64,000 bases of DNA, taken from JBBDST01 sp040904765. GTDB lineage: Bacteria; Actinomycetota; Nitriliruptoria; Nitriliruptorales; Nitriliruptoraceae. The position numbers and the translations under genes were made by a program. The stretch covers positions 62,001 through 126,000 of the forward strand of contig JBBDST010000008.1 of NCBI GenBank assembly GCA_040904765.1, in the 5' to 3' direction. The notes beneath the pieces are model-generated. The model saw only the letters and a list, made by a program, of their open reading frames with translations. It made no database searches and was not told the origin of the DNA. Below are positions 43,686 to 52,089 of this stretch, in pieces; position 1 is the stretch's first letter; each line of letters opens with the position of its first letter.

Positions 43686-43742
43686 AATGGGATGCGAGGT
43701 GGGGCGCCAAGCTCCGCCGTCGACTGTCGTTAATAGTCGCCC

Positions 43743-44705
43743 CTACTGTTGCTGTTGCTGTTGCTGTTGGGTTCCTTGCACGTCCACCCAGCGTGGTTCT
43801 GAGCCAGCAGAGCGACCTCCGCCGAACACGCCAACCCCTTGTACTTCCACGGCGAGCCGGCGCATCGTCACCGACACATCAAGTTCATGATGACGTGGCC
43901 CACTAAACGCTCCGCGCAGTGGCGCAACATCGTCGTAATCACGTCCGCGTCCTATGGTCACGTGACGCTCATTGACAATCTGATTGTTTGTAGGGTCAAG
44001 CGCGAACCAACCAATTGTCGGGATAGCGACCTCAACCCAGGCGTGGGTCTCGACCTCGACTTCGTCAACGGTAACGTCCTGACCGGTCGAATCATCGGCG
44101 GTGAAAAGATAACCGGAGACGTAGCGGGCCGGAATGGACAGTTCGCGGTACATCGCGATCGCCAGATGCGCGAAATCTTGGCACACGCCCGCTCCAGCCT
44201 CATGAATCTGATCCACACCGACACCTACATACGTAGCCCCGCGGCGATAACTCATCGCCGCGACGTAGTCATTCACCGCGTGCACGACTGCCAAAACATC
44301 ATCGCCGCCCGACATCGCACATGTACGGGCTGCTGCGGCGATGTCTTTACCCCATACGACATGCGGTGAGTGCTGCAGCAGTTCGAGATGATTGTCGCGA
44401 AATTGATCGTCATCGAGCGACAACAGCGGGACTGACTGCTGTGGATGTTCCCGCAGTGTGGTCTCGACAGTGGCATGCCCGCTCACCTCAAGTGAGTGGT
44501 GTGGCATGCGGACACCGAACGTGTCAACCCGTGTCCCCCAGTAGTCCAAGTACGACAAGACACGTGAGGATGGAGTGGTGGTGACGTGATAGTGCACCAA
44601 CTGTTGATGCTCGTCGGTAGCTGGGCAGGCACGAAGTTCGTTCTGCGATTCCGACACTGCCTGCTCATAGTCAAACCGTGTCGTGTAATGAATATTCAGA
44701 CGCAT
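43743..44705 (-). CDS. Transglutaminase-like cysteine protease family protein with poly-Gln tail
   Basis: A 320-residue transglutaminase-like enzyme. An N-terminal beta domain (MRLNIHYTTRFDYEQ) precedes the catalytic core with Cys in GAGVCQDFAHLAIAMYR, His in ETHAWVEV and Asp in FALDPTNNQ, a complete triad. No signal peptide. The last eight residues are all Gln, coded by four copies of a six-base unit. The ATG at 44705 has GGAG six bases upstream; the longer frame to 44927 would overlap the alpha-E gene. It belongs to an ATP-grasp/alpha-E/transglutaminase cassette, predicted in the literature to act in peptide or amide bond chemistry. Confidence 0.88.
   Translation of the reverse strand: MRLNIHYTTRFDYEQAVSESQNELRACPATDEHQQLVHYHVTTTPSSRVLSYLDYWGTRVDTFGVRMPHHSLEVSGHATVETTLREHPQQSVPLLSLDDDQFRDNHLELLQHSPHVVWGKDIAAAARTCAMSGGDDVLAVVHAVNDYVAAMSYRRGATYVGVGVDQIHEAGAGVCQDFAHLAIAMYRELSIPARYVSGYLFTADDSTGQDVTVDEVEVETHAWVEVAIPTIGWFALDPTNNQIVNERHVTIGRGRDYDDVAPLRGAFSGPRHHELDVSVTMRRLAVEVQGVGVFGGGRSAGSEPRWVDVQGTQQQQQQQQ
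43746..43769 (-). repeat. Hexanucleotide microsatellite (CAACAG)4 coding poly-Gln
   Basis: Four perfect tandem copies of CTGTTG on the plus strand (CAACAG in the coding direction) end exactly at the stop codon. Each unit adds two glutamines. Slippage by whole units keeps the frame, so tail length could vary between strains. Confidence 0.9.
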
Positions 44706-44721
44706 ATCTGACTCCGGAGCT

Positions 44722-45726
44722 TTAGCCTTGGGCAATCGCATGCATTGTCCCAACAGGAGCGTGTCGGAAGAACTCGTTGGCAACTGCTTCTGCGACATGG
44801 CCAACACGTCGCTGCATATCATCAAGGTGATCGTGCAAGCCCTCGGCAAAAAGTTCGCCGATGTCGCGGTAGCGAAGCGATGAGGCAGCAAGGCCCAGCA
44901 GTCGAGCCGCGCGTGAGGCACGGCCATCGGTGAGTGCCTCGAGTAACGCCATAGCCTCGGTTAATGAGTAGAGGACACTGCGAGGAAGATCTTCCTCCAA
45001 CAACAAAAACTCCACGACGTCGGCGGGATCCATCGACGAGCGATACCGCCGGCGATAAGCTTCGAACGCTGACGCGGATTTCAGTAGTGCGACCCACTGA
45101 TGCAGATCCTCACGGTGGGCGCCACCTGTCACGTCGGCGTCGATTGGTGCAGAGGTTCGTGAAGTTGTCTCAATCACTGCCAGCTGTGCGTAGCGCACAT
45201 CGATAAGCCGACAGGTCATTTCGGCACGCTCGAGCATTCGTCCAAGCATCATGAACTGCCAGCCCTCATCGCGCGGCATCGTTTCAGCGCTCACTCCGGC
45301 CACCGTCATGCACATCCGGCGGATATCGTCAAAGAGTTGAAAGGGCTGATCGGCCAACTCCTCGTAGTGGTCACGCGAGCGAAGCAGTAGATGCAGTTCG
45401 TTCACCGCCTGCCAAAGTTCAGAACTGACTAGTTCACGCACTGAACGGATGTTCTCTCGCGCGGAAGCTACTGACGCGATGATGGAGCTTGGCTGAGCCC
45501 GTTCAAGGACGAGAAATCGCACCACCTCGTGGGGGTGTATTGGCGCTTCGCCATAGGCCTCTTCGAGGTGAAGCATCTCAAGCAGTTGCTCCCAAGAACG
45601 TTCAACTTCGCCTTCACGCGCTTCGAGCAGCGTGTGGTAGGTGACGTCAACCAGACGAGTCGTATCTTCGGCGCGTTCTAGATACCGGCCAGCCCAGAAC
45701 AGATTCTCCGCCAGACGAGCCAGCAT
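44722..45726 (-). CDS. Alpha-E domain protein (DUF403)
   Basis: A 334-residue all-helical protein of the alpha-E family. It begins MLARLAENLFWAGRYLERAEDTTRLVDVTYH, the conserved first helix pair, and has a second helical repeat with FMMLGRMLERAEMTCRLIDVRY and the end LGLAASSLRYRDI. It has no known catalytic motif and is taken as the partner of a circularly permuted ATP-grasp enzyme. The gene starts one base after the ATP-grasp stop, and the transglutaminase follows 16 bases after its end. Confidence 0.9.
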   Translation of the reverse strand: MLARLAENLFWAGRYLERAEDTTRLVDVTYHTLLEAREGEVERSWEQLLEMLHLEEAYGEAPIHPHEVVRFLVLERAQPSSIIASVASARENIRSVRELVSSELWQAVNELHLLLRSRDHYEELADQPFQLFDDIRRMCMTVAGVSAETMPRDEGWQFMMLGRMLERAEMTCRLIDVRYAQLAVIETTSRTSAPIDADVTGGAHREDLHQWVALLKSASAFEAYRRRYRSSMDPADVVEFLLLEEDLPRSVLYSLTEAMALLEALTDGRASRAARLLGLAASSLRYRDIGELFAEGLHDHLDDMQRRVGHVAEAVANEFFRHAPVGTMHAIAQG

Positions 45727-45727
45727 C

Positions 45728-47239
45728 TCAATACTCCTTGACAGCGTCGGCCGTCTGATTCATGGCCATATCGGCAGTTTCGGAGGTCGGATCGTTGTTT
45801 TCGAGGACCCAAGTGTCTTTTGAACCGCCGCCCTGCGAAGAGTTGACCACAAGTGAGCCGCGTTTGAGTGCAACCCGCGTCAGCCCTCCGGGAATGACCT
45901 GAATTGTTTCGCCGGCAATGGCAAACGGCCGAAGATCAATATGCCGTCCTTCGAGTTTGCCGTCAATCAACGTGGGGTGCCGTGAAAGAGCAATAACCTC
46001 TTGGGCAATGTAGCCGCGCGGGTCATTTTCGATACGAGCATGGAACTCGCGAAGTTCTTGCTCGTCGGCAGTGGGACCGATGAGCATCCCGTATCCACCT
46101 GATGCTGCCACCGGTTTCACCACCAGTTCAGACAGCCGGCTCAACACCTCGGCGCGCTCTTCGTCATTCCACAACAGGTAGGTCCGCACGTTTGGCAGGA
46201 TCGGTTCCTCACCCAAGTAGAAACGGATCAGGTCGGGAACGAACGCATAGAACGCCTTATCATCAGCCACACCGTTGCCAACCGCGTTGGCGATTGTGAC
46301 ATTGCCCGCACGTGCGGCGGACAGCATCCCGGGCACACCAAGTGCCGAGTCAGGATGGAATACGACCGGGTCGAGGAAATCGTCATCGATACGGCGGTAG
46401 ATCACATCGACACGTCGTAACCCTTGAGTGGTCCGCATGTAAACGACATGCTCGTCAACGACAAGATCACGACCCTCAACCAGTTCAATACCCATCTGAC
46501 GGGCAAGAAAAGCATGCTCGTAGTAGGCAGAGTTGTACACCCCAGGGGTGAGGACTACGGCCAGGGGGTGTTCGCCTGCTGCCGGTGGCGCAACTGACCG
46601 TAGTGCCTGCAGCAGCATCAGCCCATAATGATCCACGGGCCGAACCCGTTGCTGCGCGAACGCAACCGGCAGCACCCGGGTCATCGCGGCACGGTTTTCC
46701 AGCACATAGGAGATCCCCGAAGGGTTCCGCAGATTGTCCTCAAGCACAAGGTACGTGCCATCACCGTCGCGGACCAGGTCAACGCCAGAGACGAGGCATC
46801 GGGCTGCGTGCGGCACTGGAATCCCAAACGCCTCCCGACGGAATCCGTCTGCGGTCTGGACAAGCCAGCGTGGGACAATCCCATCGTTTAAGGCCGCTTG
46901 TTCACCGACGTAAAGATCTTCAAGAAAACGGTTCAACGCAGTGACCCGTTGGGTCACGCCCCGTTCAATATGTGACCATTCGTCTGCTGGGATGATCCGT
47001 GGGACTAGATCCATCGGAAATGTTCGTTCAACATCGTCATCATCGCCATACAGCATGAACGTAATGCCTTGGGATCGAAATATTCCATCTCGCATCCGTT
47101 CACGCCGTTGCAGTTCGTTGGGACTAAGTGCCATCAACCGGTCAACTAGCAACTGATACGACGGTCGCGGATTACCCTCAGCGTTGAATGCCTCGTCGAA
47201 GAATCCGCCGAGTTCGTACGCGTCAAAAAGTTCTGCCAT
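45728..47239 (-). CDS. Circularly permuted ATP-grasp protein
   Basis: A 503-residue ligase-like protein of the circularly permuted ATP-grasp family. Key segments are GFRREAFGIPVPHAARCLVSGVD, the ATP-binding LVLEDNLRNPSGISYVLENR, DVIYRRIDDDFLDP, ANAVGNGVADDKAFYAFVP and VVKPVAASGGYGMLIGP. It would use ATP to join a carboxylate to an amine; the substrate is unknown. I chose the ATG at 47239 over the GTG-like start at 47266, because the family begins near ELFDAYELGGFFDEAF. First gene of the cassette. Confidence 0.9.
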   Translation of the reverse strand: MAELFDAYELGGFFDEAFNAEGNPRPSYQLLVDRLMALSPNELQRRERMRDGIFRSQGITFMLYGDDDDVERTFPMDLVPRIIPADEWSHIERGVTQRVTALNRFLEDLYVGEQAALNDGIVPRWLVQTADGFRREAFGIPVPHAARCLVSGVDLVRDGDGTYLVLEDNLRNPSGISYVLENRAAMTRVLPVAFAQQRVRPVDHYGLMLLQALRSVAPPAAGEHPLAVVLTPGVYNSAYYEHAFLARQMGIELVEGRDLVVDEHVVYMRTTQGLRRVDVIYRRIDDDFLDPVVFHPDSALGVPGMLSAARAGNVTIANAVGNGVADDKAFYAFVPDLIRFYLGEEPILPNVRTYLLWNDEERAEVLSRLSELVVKPVAASGGYGMLIGPTADEQELREFHARIENDPRGYIAQEVIALSRHPTLIDGKLEGRHIDLRPFAIAGETIQVIPGGLTRVALKRGSLVVNSSQGGGSKDTWVLENNDPTSETADMAMNQTADAVKEY

Positions 47240-47473
47240 GCCAGAAACGTAGCAGCCGCCACCCATGGCGTGGATCAGCCCTAGGGCCCACCGCTACGGC
47301 CCTGCGTGTCGACACACCGCTCCCAGTCGAAAGAACCACTGCGCTAACGGCCTCGGGGAAACTTGTCGCCTCGCCGGGGTCACGTTGCTAAGGTGAAGAT
47401 CCCAAGCATCTGGCTTACAAAGCTTGCAAAACAGTCTGCGTCTTGTCAGTAGCAAACCCACTAAGGAGCAGCT

Positions 47474-47680
47474 ATGACTATCGGCAGCAGCATCGCACTC
47501 ATCGTCTTAGGCGCGATCTTGTCGTTCGCCGTCACCGTTGAAATCGCAGGCATCGATCTGCAGGTCGTCGGCATTATCCTGATGGTCGGTGGTGTCGTTG
47601 GATTAATCTTTGGGCTCACGATGCGGCAGCGCCGCGTTGCTAGTACAACTGTCGATCGCGACGAGCCTGAGGTCTACTGA
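47474..47680 (+). CDS. DUF6458 family small membrane protein
   Basis: A 68-residue protein with two membrane segments (about 5-22 and 28-49) and a charged C-terminal tail, matching the small actinobacterial DUF6458 proteins. AAGGAG lies five bases before the ATG. Function unknown. It stands alone at the boundary of the accessory region. Confidence 0.8.
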   Translation: MTIGSSIALIVLGAILSFAVTVEIAGIDLQVVGIILMVGGVVGLIFGLTMRQRRVASTTVDRDEPEVY

Positions 47681-48031
47681 CCTATATCTCGACGCGACTC
47701 TCGATAACAAAAATATATTTGCGCCGAGCGACTTATTTCGCATCCATAAACCTCAGTACATCAACTAGGACAGTTGCCGTGATTTGTTCGCGCAAACTGT
47801 CACGCACCGGCGCCGCCGCTGTTATCTGCGTGCTGTGATGGCATCGAGAACAGTGCGCCACTAATTGAGCCGCACTGGAGTCGCTAGACCATTATCCAAG
47901 CTCGCTGGCACAAATCAGCATCGTTAACGTCGAGCTTCCGTTAGCCTACGCGCGTCCTTGCCTGTCACGTCCCACTTGACGTCACATCGAACGGACTGCA
48001 TGCTTTGCTGCCCTTTTCGAAAGGTCTCCGC
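47681..48031. other. Intergenic stretch with no recognisable gene
   Basis: About 350 bases without a supported gene. It contains an AT-rich patch (47706-47727) but no repeat, tRNA fragment or promoter that I can defend. It may hold the left edge of the accessory region. Confidence 0.5.
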
Positions 48032-48523
48032 ATGACACGCTGTCTTATCGTAGGAAACCAGACTCTGGGAAGCGACGCCCTCATTAAGGTGATTAAGGAC
48101 AAACTCAACCAGGGAGTGCGGGAATTCTTCGTCCTCGCACCAAAAACAAAACCCGAACATGAGGCGAGCGAGTGGACGGGCGGGTATTTCGAAGGGGCGG
48201 ACACAACCTTTCTCGTCGGAGAGTCCCGGGCGTTTCGGGAACAAATGGGGGCGATGCGTGACGCCGCACGATGGCGAGCACAAGACCGGCTCGAGCTTGT
48301 ACTCGAGTTGATCCGTGCGGCTGGTGGGCAGGCAGAAGGGGAACTTGGCGTACCCGATCCCGTCGAAGCAGTCCAGAGCGTGCTTGGAACGCAACCTCCA
48401 TTCGACGAAATTGTCATTTCTACTCTTCCTGGAGGCCTTTCTCACTGGTTCGACATGGATTTAGCCAACCGAATTGGCCAGATAACCACTGCCAAGATCA
48501 CGACAATTCACGCCCCCGACTAA
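48032..48523 (+). CDS. Universal-stress-like alpha/beta protein
   Basis: A 163-residue protein with a USP/Rossmann-like pattern: strand 1 TRCLIVGNQTLG, a helix, strand FFVLAP, a long helical region RAQDRLELVLELIRAAGG, then DPVEAVQSVL and FDEIVISTLPGGLSHWFDMDLANRIG. Such proteins occur singly in actinobacteria with unknown roles. The ATG at 48032 has GAAAGG upstream; the frame extends to 48005. Confidence in the gene is higher than in the family. Confidence 0.68.
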   Translation: MTRCLIVGNQTLGSDALIKVIKDKLNQGVREFFVLAPKTKPEHEASEWTGGYFEGADTTFLVGESRAFREQMGAMRDAARWRAQDRLELVLELIRAAGGQAEGELGVPDPVEAVQSVLGTQPPFDEIVISTLPGGLSHWFDMDLANRIGQITTAKITTIHAPD

Positions 48524-49075
48524 ACGGCTACGACGTAATCCTGTCGGGATGCACTGTGAGTGTGGTCGACAAAATTCCATTGAGCAGTTGCAGCATTCGG
48601 ACTGAAATCTTTAGTCCGAATTGCGGGTGCTCAGCGAGATCACAAGCCACTGCACAATGTACGCGTGCATAGTCGTATCGGACAGGCTGCCCGAGTCGAT
48701 CGAGCACGCCACCACTTCTCCCACAAACAGACCGCCCAGAGGTGTCTTTACCATGACCGTCGAGAGCTTTACGCGGACCGGCCATGGTAGGAGGAACTGC
48801 CTTAACCGCTGAGAGCACGCACTCAACGCCGTTACGATCACCTCCGAGCACGGGCTATCCGACTTCGTTCACCCGGTAAGCACTCCCTCGACGTATCGCG
48901 AGCCTGTTTGGACGTGACTGCGCGGCAGTTGTCCACAATCAGAGGGTGTCTGCTTACGCAGGCGGGGTGATCTCAACGAATCTTGCCATACGTGGCTCCT
49001 ATATTCGTTTTCCACCGCCCAAGCGGCGACGGTCACCTACCATGAGCAGATATTTCCAAAAAAATCGAGGACGGA
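48524..49075. other. Gene-poor stretch with one inverted repeat
   Basis: About 550 bases with no reading frame that I recognise. ATTCGGACT (48595-48603) and AGTCCGAAT (48613-48621) form a 9-bp stem with a 9-base loop, 72 bases past the previous gene; there is no T-run, so it is a weak terminator candidate. A 107-codon minus-strand frame (48528-48851) has no known family and no convincing ribosome site. Confidence 0.45.
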
Positions 49076-49504
49076 ATGCACATCTACTCACGTTTGTTGG
49101 TAGCCAGCGCGCTTGCGCCACTGCTCCTGCTGGGATCGGGGTGCCAATCTGATGACGTCGGCTCCAGCTCAGCCCAACTCGAGGCCACGCTCTCGGAATT
49201 CGCGTTCACCCCTGACACCTGGACGGCACCGGCGAACGAAGACGTCACGGTCTCGCTTACGAATATCGGGGCAGTCACCCACGAGTACGTCATCCTGCAG
49301 CATGGCGTGACGATCTCCAGCGAAGCAGACCTTCCGGATACGGAGGAAGAACTGCTCGCGGATTTCGTTCTCACCGAGGAAGAAGTCGAACCGGGCGAGA
49401 CCGGGGAGTTGGACTTTAACGTGCCAGCAGGGACATATCAGATCATCTGTGCCATTCGAACGCATTTCGACGCCGGCATGGAAGGCACCCTCACTGTCGA
49501 GTAG
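49076..49504 (+). CDS. Cupredoxin-like lipoprotein
   Basis: A 142-residue exported lipoprotein: a basic start, hydrophobic segment and lipobox LGSGC, with lipid attachment expected at Cys23. The rest is a single plastocyanin-like domain. Likely type 1 copper ligands are His in GAVTHEY, then Cys, His and Met in IICAIRTHFDAGMEG, in the usual order and spacing (Cys-Ala-Ile-Arg-Thr-His...Met). It could carry electrons to or from a periplasmic-side oxidase or bind copper. GAGGA precedes the ATG. Confidence 0.82.
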   Translation: MHIYSRLLVASALAPLLLLGSGCQSDDVGSSSAQLEATLSEFAFTPDTWTAPANEDVTVSLTNIGAVTHEYVILQHGVTISSEADLPDTEEELLADFVLTEEEVEPGETGELDFNVPAGTYQIICAIRTHFDAGMEGTLTVE

Positions 49505-49569
49505 GTGGGGAGCTCAGATGTTGGCGAATGTCGGCGAAACGTGCACGTTGGCTGCGAGGTAGGCCGTGA

Positions 49570-49995
49570 CTCTCACTCCTGGCCGTCACCGTCACCGCTC
49601 TTCAACAGCATCTCGAACTGCAACGTAAAGTCTCCTCGGCTGCATCGAACCGTGACTGCTTTGTGTTTGCGCGCCCCGACAGCACATCGATGCAGCCACG
49701 ACGAGTCAAGCGGCGACTGGACCAGACGATCAAGGACACCGGAGCCACACCGGTAACACTCCATGGGTTGCGCTATTCGGCTGCGTCGATCCTTCTCGAT
49801 CAGGGCGCATCCATCCCGGCGGTCTCAGCACTTCTTGGCCACGCCAACCCAACAATCACCATGACCGCTTACGCTCATCTGGTCGGCGACGCCGACCGGC
49901 GTGCAACGACGTGGTGTGCTGATTTTTGCCCTCACTGGGGCTCAACGAGGAAACTGACCCCCTATCACTCCGGGGGTTTTACATTTGATAGATAA
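49570..49995 (+). pseudogene. Tyrosine recombinase (phage-type integrase), C-terminal remnant
   Basis: An open frame following a TGA at 49567-49569 encodes the last third of an integrase: a stretch before FVFARPDSTSMQPRRVKRRLD, then HGLRYSAASILLDQG with His and the second catalytic Arg, LGHANPTITMTAYAHL with the third His and the Tyr nucleophile. The N-terminal arm, core-binding domain and first catalytic Arg are missing, and no start is evident (a GTG at 49663 is in frame). Homology fades after about 49,900. It ends just left of a tRNA-Leu fragment, the normal neighbour of an integrase. Confidence 0.85.
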
Positions 49996-50015
49996 TGAGC
50001 GAAGGTTTCTATGAA

Positions 50016-50070
50016 GTGCGCGAGGGGGACTTGAACCCCCATGTCCGTTAGGACACACGGCCCTCAACCG
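50016..50070 (-). repeat. Partial tRNA-Leu copy (attachment-site repeat)
   Basis: Fifty-five bases match the anticodon loop, variable arm, T arm and 3' acceptor strand of the intact tRNA-Leu at 53668-53754. Differences are one missing C in the acceptor/T-stem junction and a changed variable loop. The 5' half of the tRNA is absent (sequence upstream of the anticodon loop is unrelated), and the anticodon stem is broken. This is the expected scar of integration into a tRNA 3' end, now diverged. Confidence 0.85.
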
Positions 50071-50405
50071 CGTAAACGGTATGATCGTTGAAGATCGCAT
50101 ATCCCTACTTTGCGTCCTAGGTGCCTCTAACCGACACAATCGGTGGTCGATGGTGGTCGCCTTCGGTCGCCCGACCCCGCGTGTTCGTGCACTTCCTGTG
50201 CACTCGGCTCTACCTACTGAAGTCGCCTACCGCCACTGGCTGCCATAGCCAACGCCACGACCAAGTCAACGAAAGCCCAACCCAGTATGACATTGAAAAC
50301 AATGATCGACTCACGATTGAGGTGGCTACCCTGCTGAGCGATAATTGTTGGCATTAAGTAGGTAGCGCCTCACATCACCGCGTAAGGCGTCACACTGTCG
50401 ACTGA
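50071..50405. other. Intergenic stretch inside the element, nothing recognised
   Basis: About 335 bases between the tRNA fragment and the decayed transporter. I see no gene, RNA or repeat here. Confidence 0.5.
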
Positions 50406-51740
50406 TCAGCCACCATCAGTGATTACGTCAAGTGACCGTTGACCGGCAATCATGCCCAATTGGCTTTTGCCCCTGCTTTCCGGCGCCAAACTGCCTCTGC
50501 GTGACAACGTAACGGGAGCGACCAGCAAGGCGGGAATGAATGTCACCGGCAGGGCCATGACCCTACCAACGTTGGCGGCGACTAGGCCGAACATGCTCGG
50601 CCCGATGATAAATCCGGCGACGATGCACACGATGGCTAGGATAAAATCGGTTGTGGGCAATCGTGGAAGATCTTCTGGCTCCACATCACGATTAGGGTGA
50701 ACCCGACGGTAAATCCCACCCCGAACAGCGCAGTCGACATCAGGGCAGCAACGGGCGAACCGGGCGCGACCAGCAGCACCCCCACAGGGGATCCGCCGAT
50801 CAGGCCCAACATTACCGCCAGTGGCCTACCTATCCCATAGCGGTTGGGAATGCTTCCTGCAAAGACGCCAACCCCGGCGCCTGCACCTCCCAGACTACCC
50901 ACATCGCCGGGCCGATCCAGTTGGCAAACCCAGCATTCTTTGCACTGGCTGGTGCGAACATGAAGTTGGCGCCACAAATGATCGACATGCCGAATGCGAC
51001 GGCCAACATTCTGTTCGAGCAAGGATTGAGAAACCCTCGGAACTGCGGCCGTGGGTGTCCGAAGACCCGACCCACCGCACCTGGTACCAGCACCCACCAG
51101 GACGCTGCTGCGGCGAGCAGCCCAATTGCAGCGAACCCCAACCAGGCAGTCCGCCAGTCCGTCCCGCTCACCAGCACGAGCACAGCGACTACCACCAAAC
51201 CGATCGGACTGCCCGCATTAACCACCGCCAGAGCACGCCCGGTCTCTGCCATGGAGACGTGCCTGTCGACGGCATCCGAGAATGGAGGCCCATGTCCCGC
51301 CGACACTTGTACCGGCGGGAATCACCCCCAAGGCCAGCATGATCGGATTTTGTGCACACGCCACAAAGGCCGCGCCAACCGTCAACAACAAACATCCGGA
51401 CAGCACCGGCACTCGAGGTCCGAAACGAGCTGTGAGAGTTCCAGTGGCGACCGACGGCCGCCAGCACATACCCAGCCTGCGCTCCGCTGGCGTAGAAACC
51501 CGGCGTCTCCAGGGACAAGGAGAAGAAGTCCTCCTGAAATCTTGGCACGAACCAGCCGTATGCCAGCCGCCCGATGCCGTAGGTCGCCACCAAGGTGAGC
51601 AGGCACCTCCAATACGGGAGCTCTGCCTGATGCGCATGGCGGCCCTTCCCCAGCATCCAGGAAAGAGCCATCGGTTCATGTCTACAGCAAAATACTTTAG
51701 TGCGATGCAGTCTTATGGGAAAACAACAAAGCCCTTGCAA
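50406..51740 (-). pseudogene. Decayed MFS transporter (YbfB/YjiJ-like)
   Basis: Pieces of one transporter lie in order across three frames: ATYGIGRLAYGWFVPRFQEDF (about 51.6 kb), LTVGAAFVACAQNPIMLALG, then SMAETGRALAVVNAGSPIG with DWRTAWLGFAAIGLL, then GVGVFAGSIPNRYGIG, and finally TTDFILAIVCIVAGFIIGPSMFG. At least four frameshifts separate them. The gene would have been about 400 residues with 12 membrane segments. Base composition is GC-rich like the acyl-CoA dehydrogenase beside it. Sequencing error is possible for one shift but unlikely for four. Confidence 0.85.
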
Positions 51741-52089
51741 GAAGCTTCATGGGCAGCGGCCTGCGCCTATCACCGTTTGCGGGCCGCCAGACTTGCAGCG
51801 GGCTCGCCGACACCTCAACTAATCCGCCGACAACGGACTAGCCTACCGACGGCAACGCGATTCAGGAATCGCCACCGCCCACCTATCTGCTGATCACCTC
51901 GAATGCGCACGAAGGATCACAATGCGGTCACCACCTCTGCTGAGAATGTGACTCCTTGTCGCGTTATTCCGATCGTCGAGTGCTGTCGGGGGGGGGTGTG
52001 GTTGTAGCGATGGCTCCAGACGAAGATCGACTGGCAGGCGACGGCACGTCATTGGGATCGTTGCGCGTGGTTCACCGTGTGTGGGTGTC
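51741..52089. other. Intergenic stretch inside the element, nothing recognised
   Basis: About 350 bases between two element genes. The only notable feature is a run of nine G near 51988-51996. No gene or repeat is supported. Confidence 0.5.

Noticed and set aside
48528..48851. A 107-codon minus-strand gene
   Set aside because: No family, no convincing ribosome site, and irregular composition with low-complexity stretches. It may be a remnant but cannot be supported.
50016..50110. A second functional tRNA-Leu
   Set aside because: Only the anticodon loop to the 3' end matches. The D arm and 5' acceptor strand are absent, and the anticodon stem does not pair, so it is a fragment.
51956..52000. 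A run of nine G as a phase-variation tract
   Set aside because: It is not in or just upstream of any intact gene; it lies in a gene-free stretch of the decayed element.
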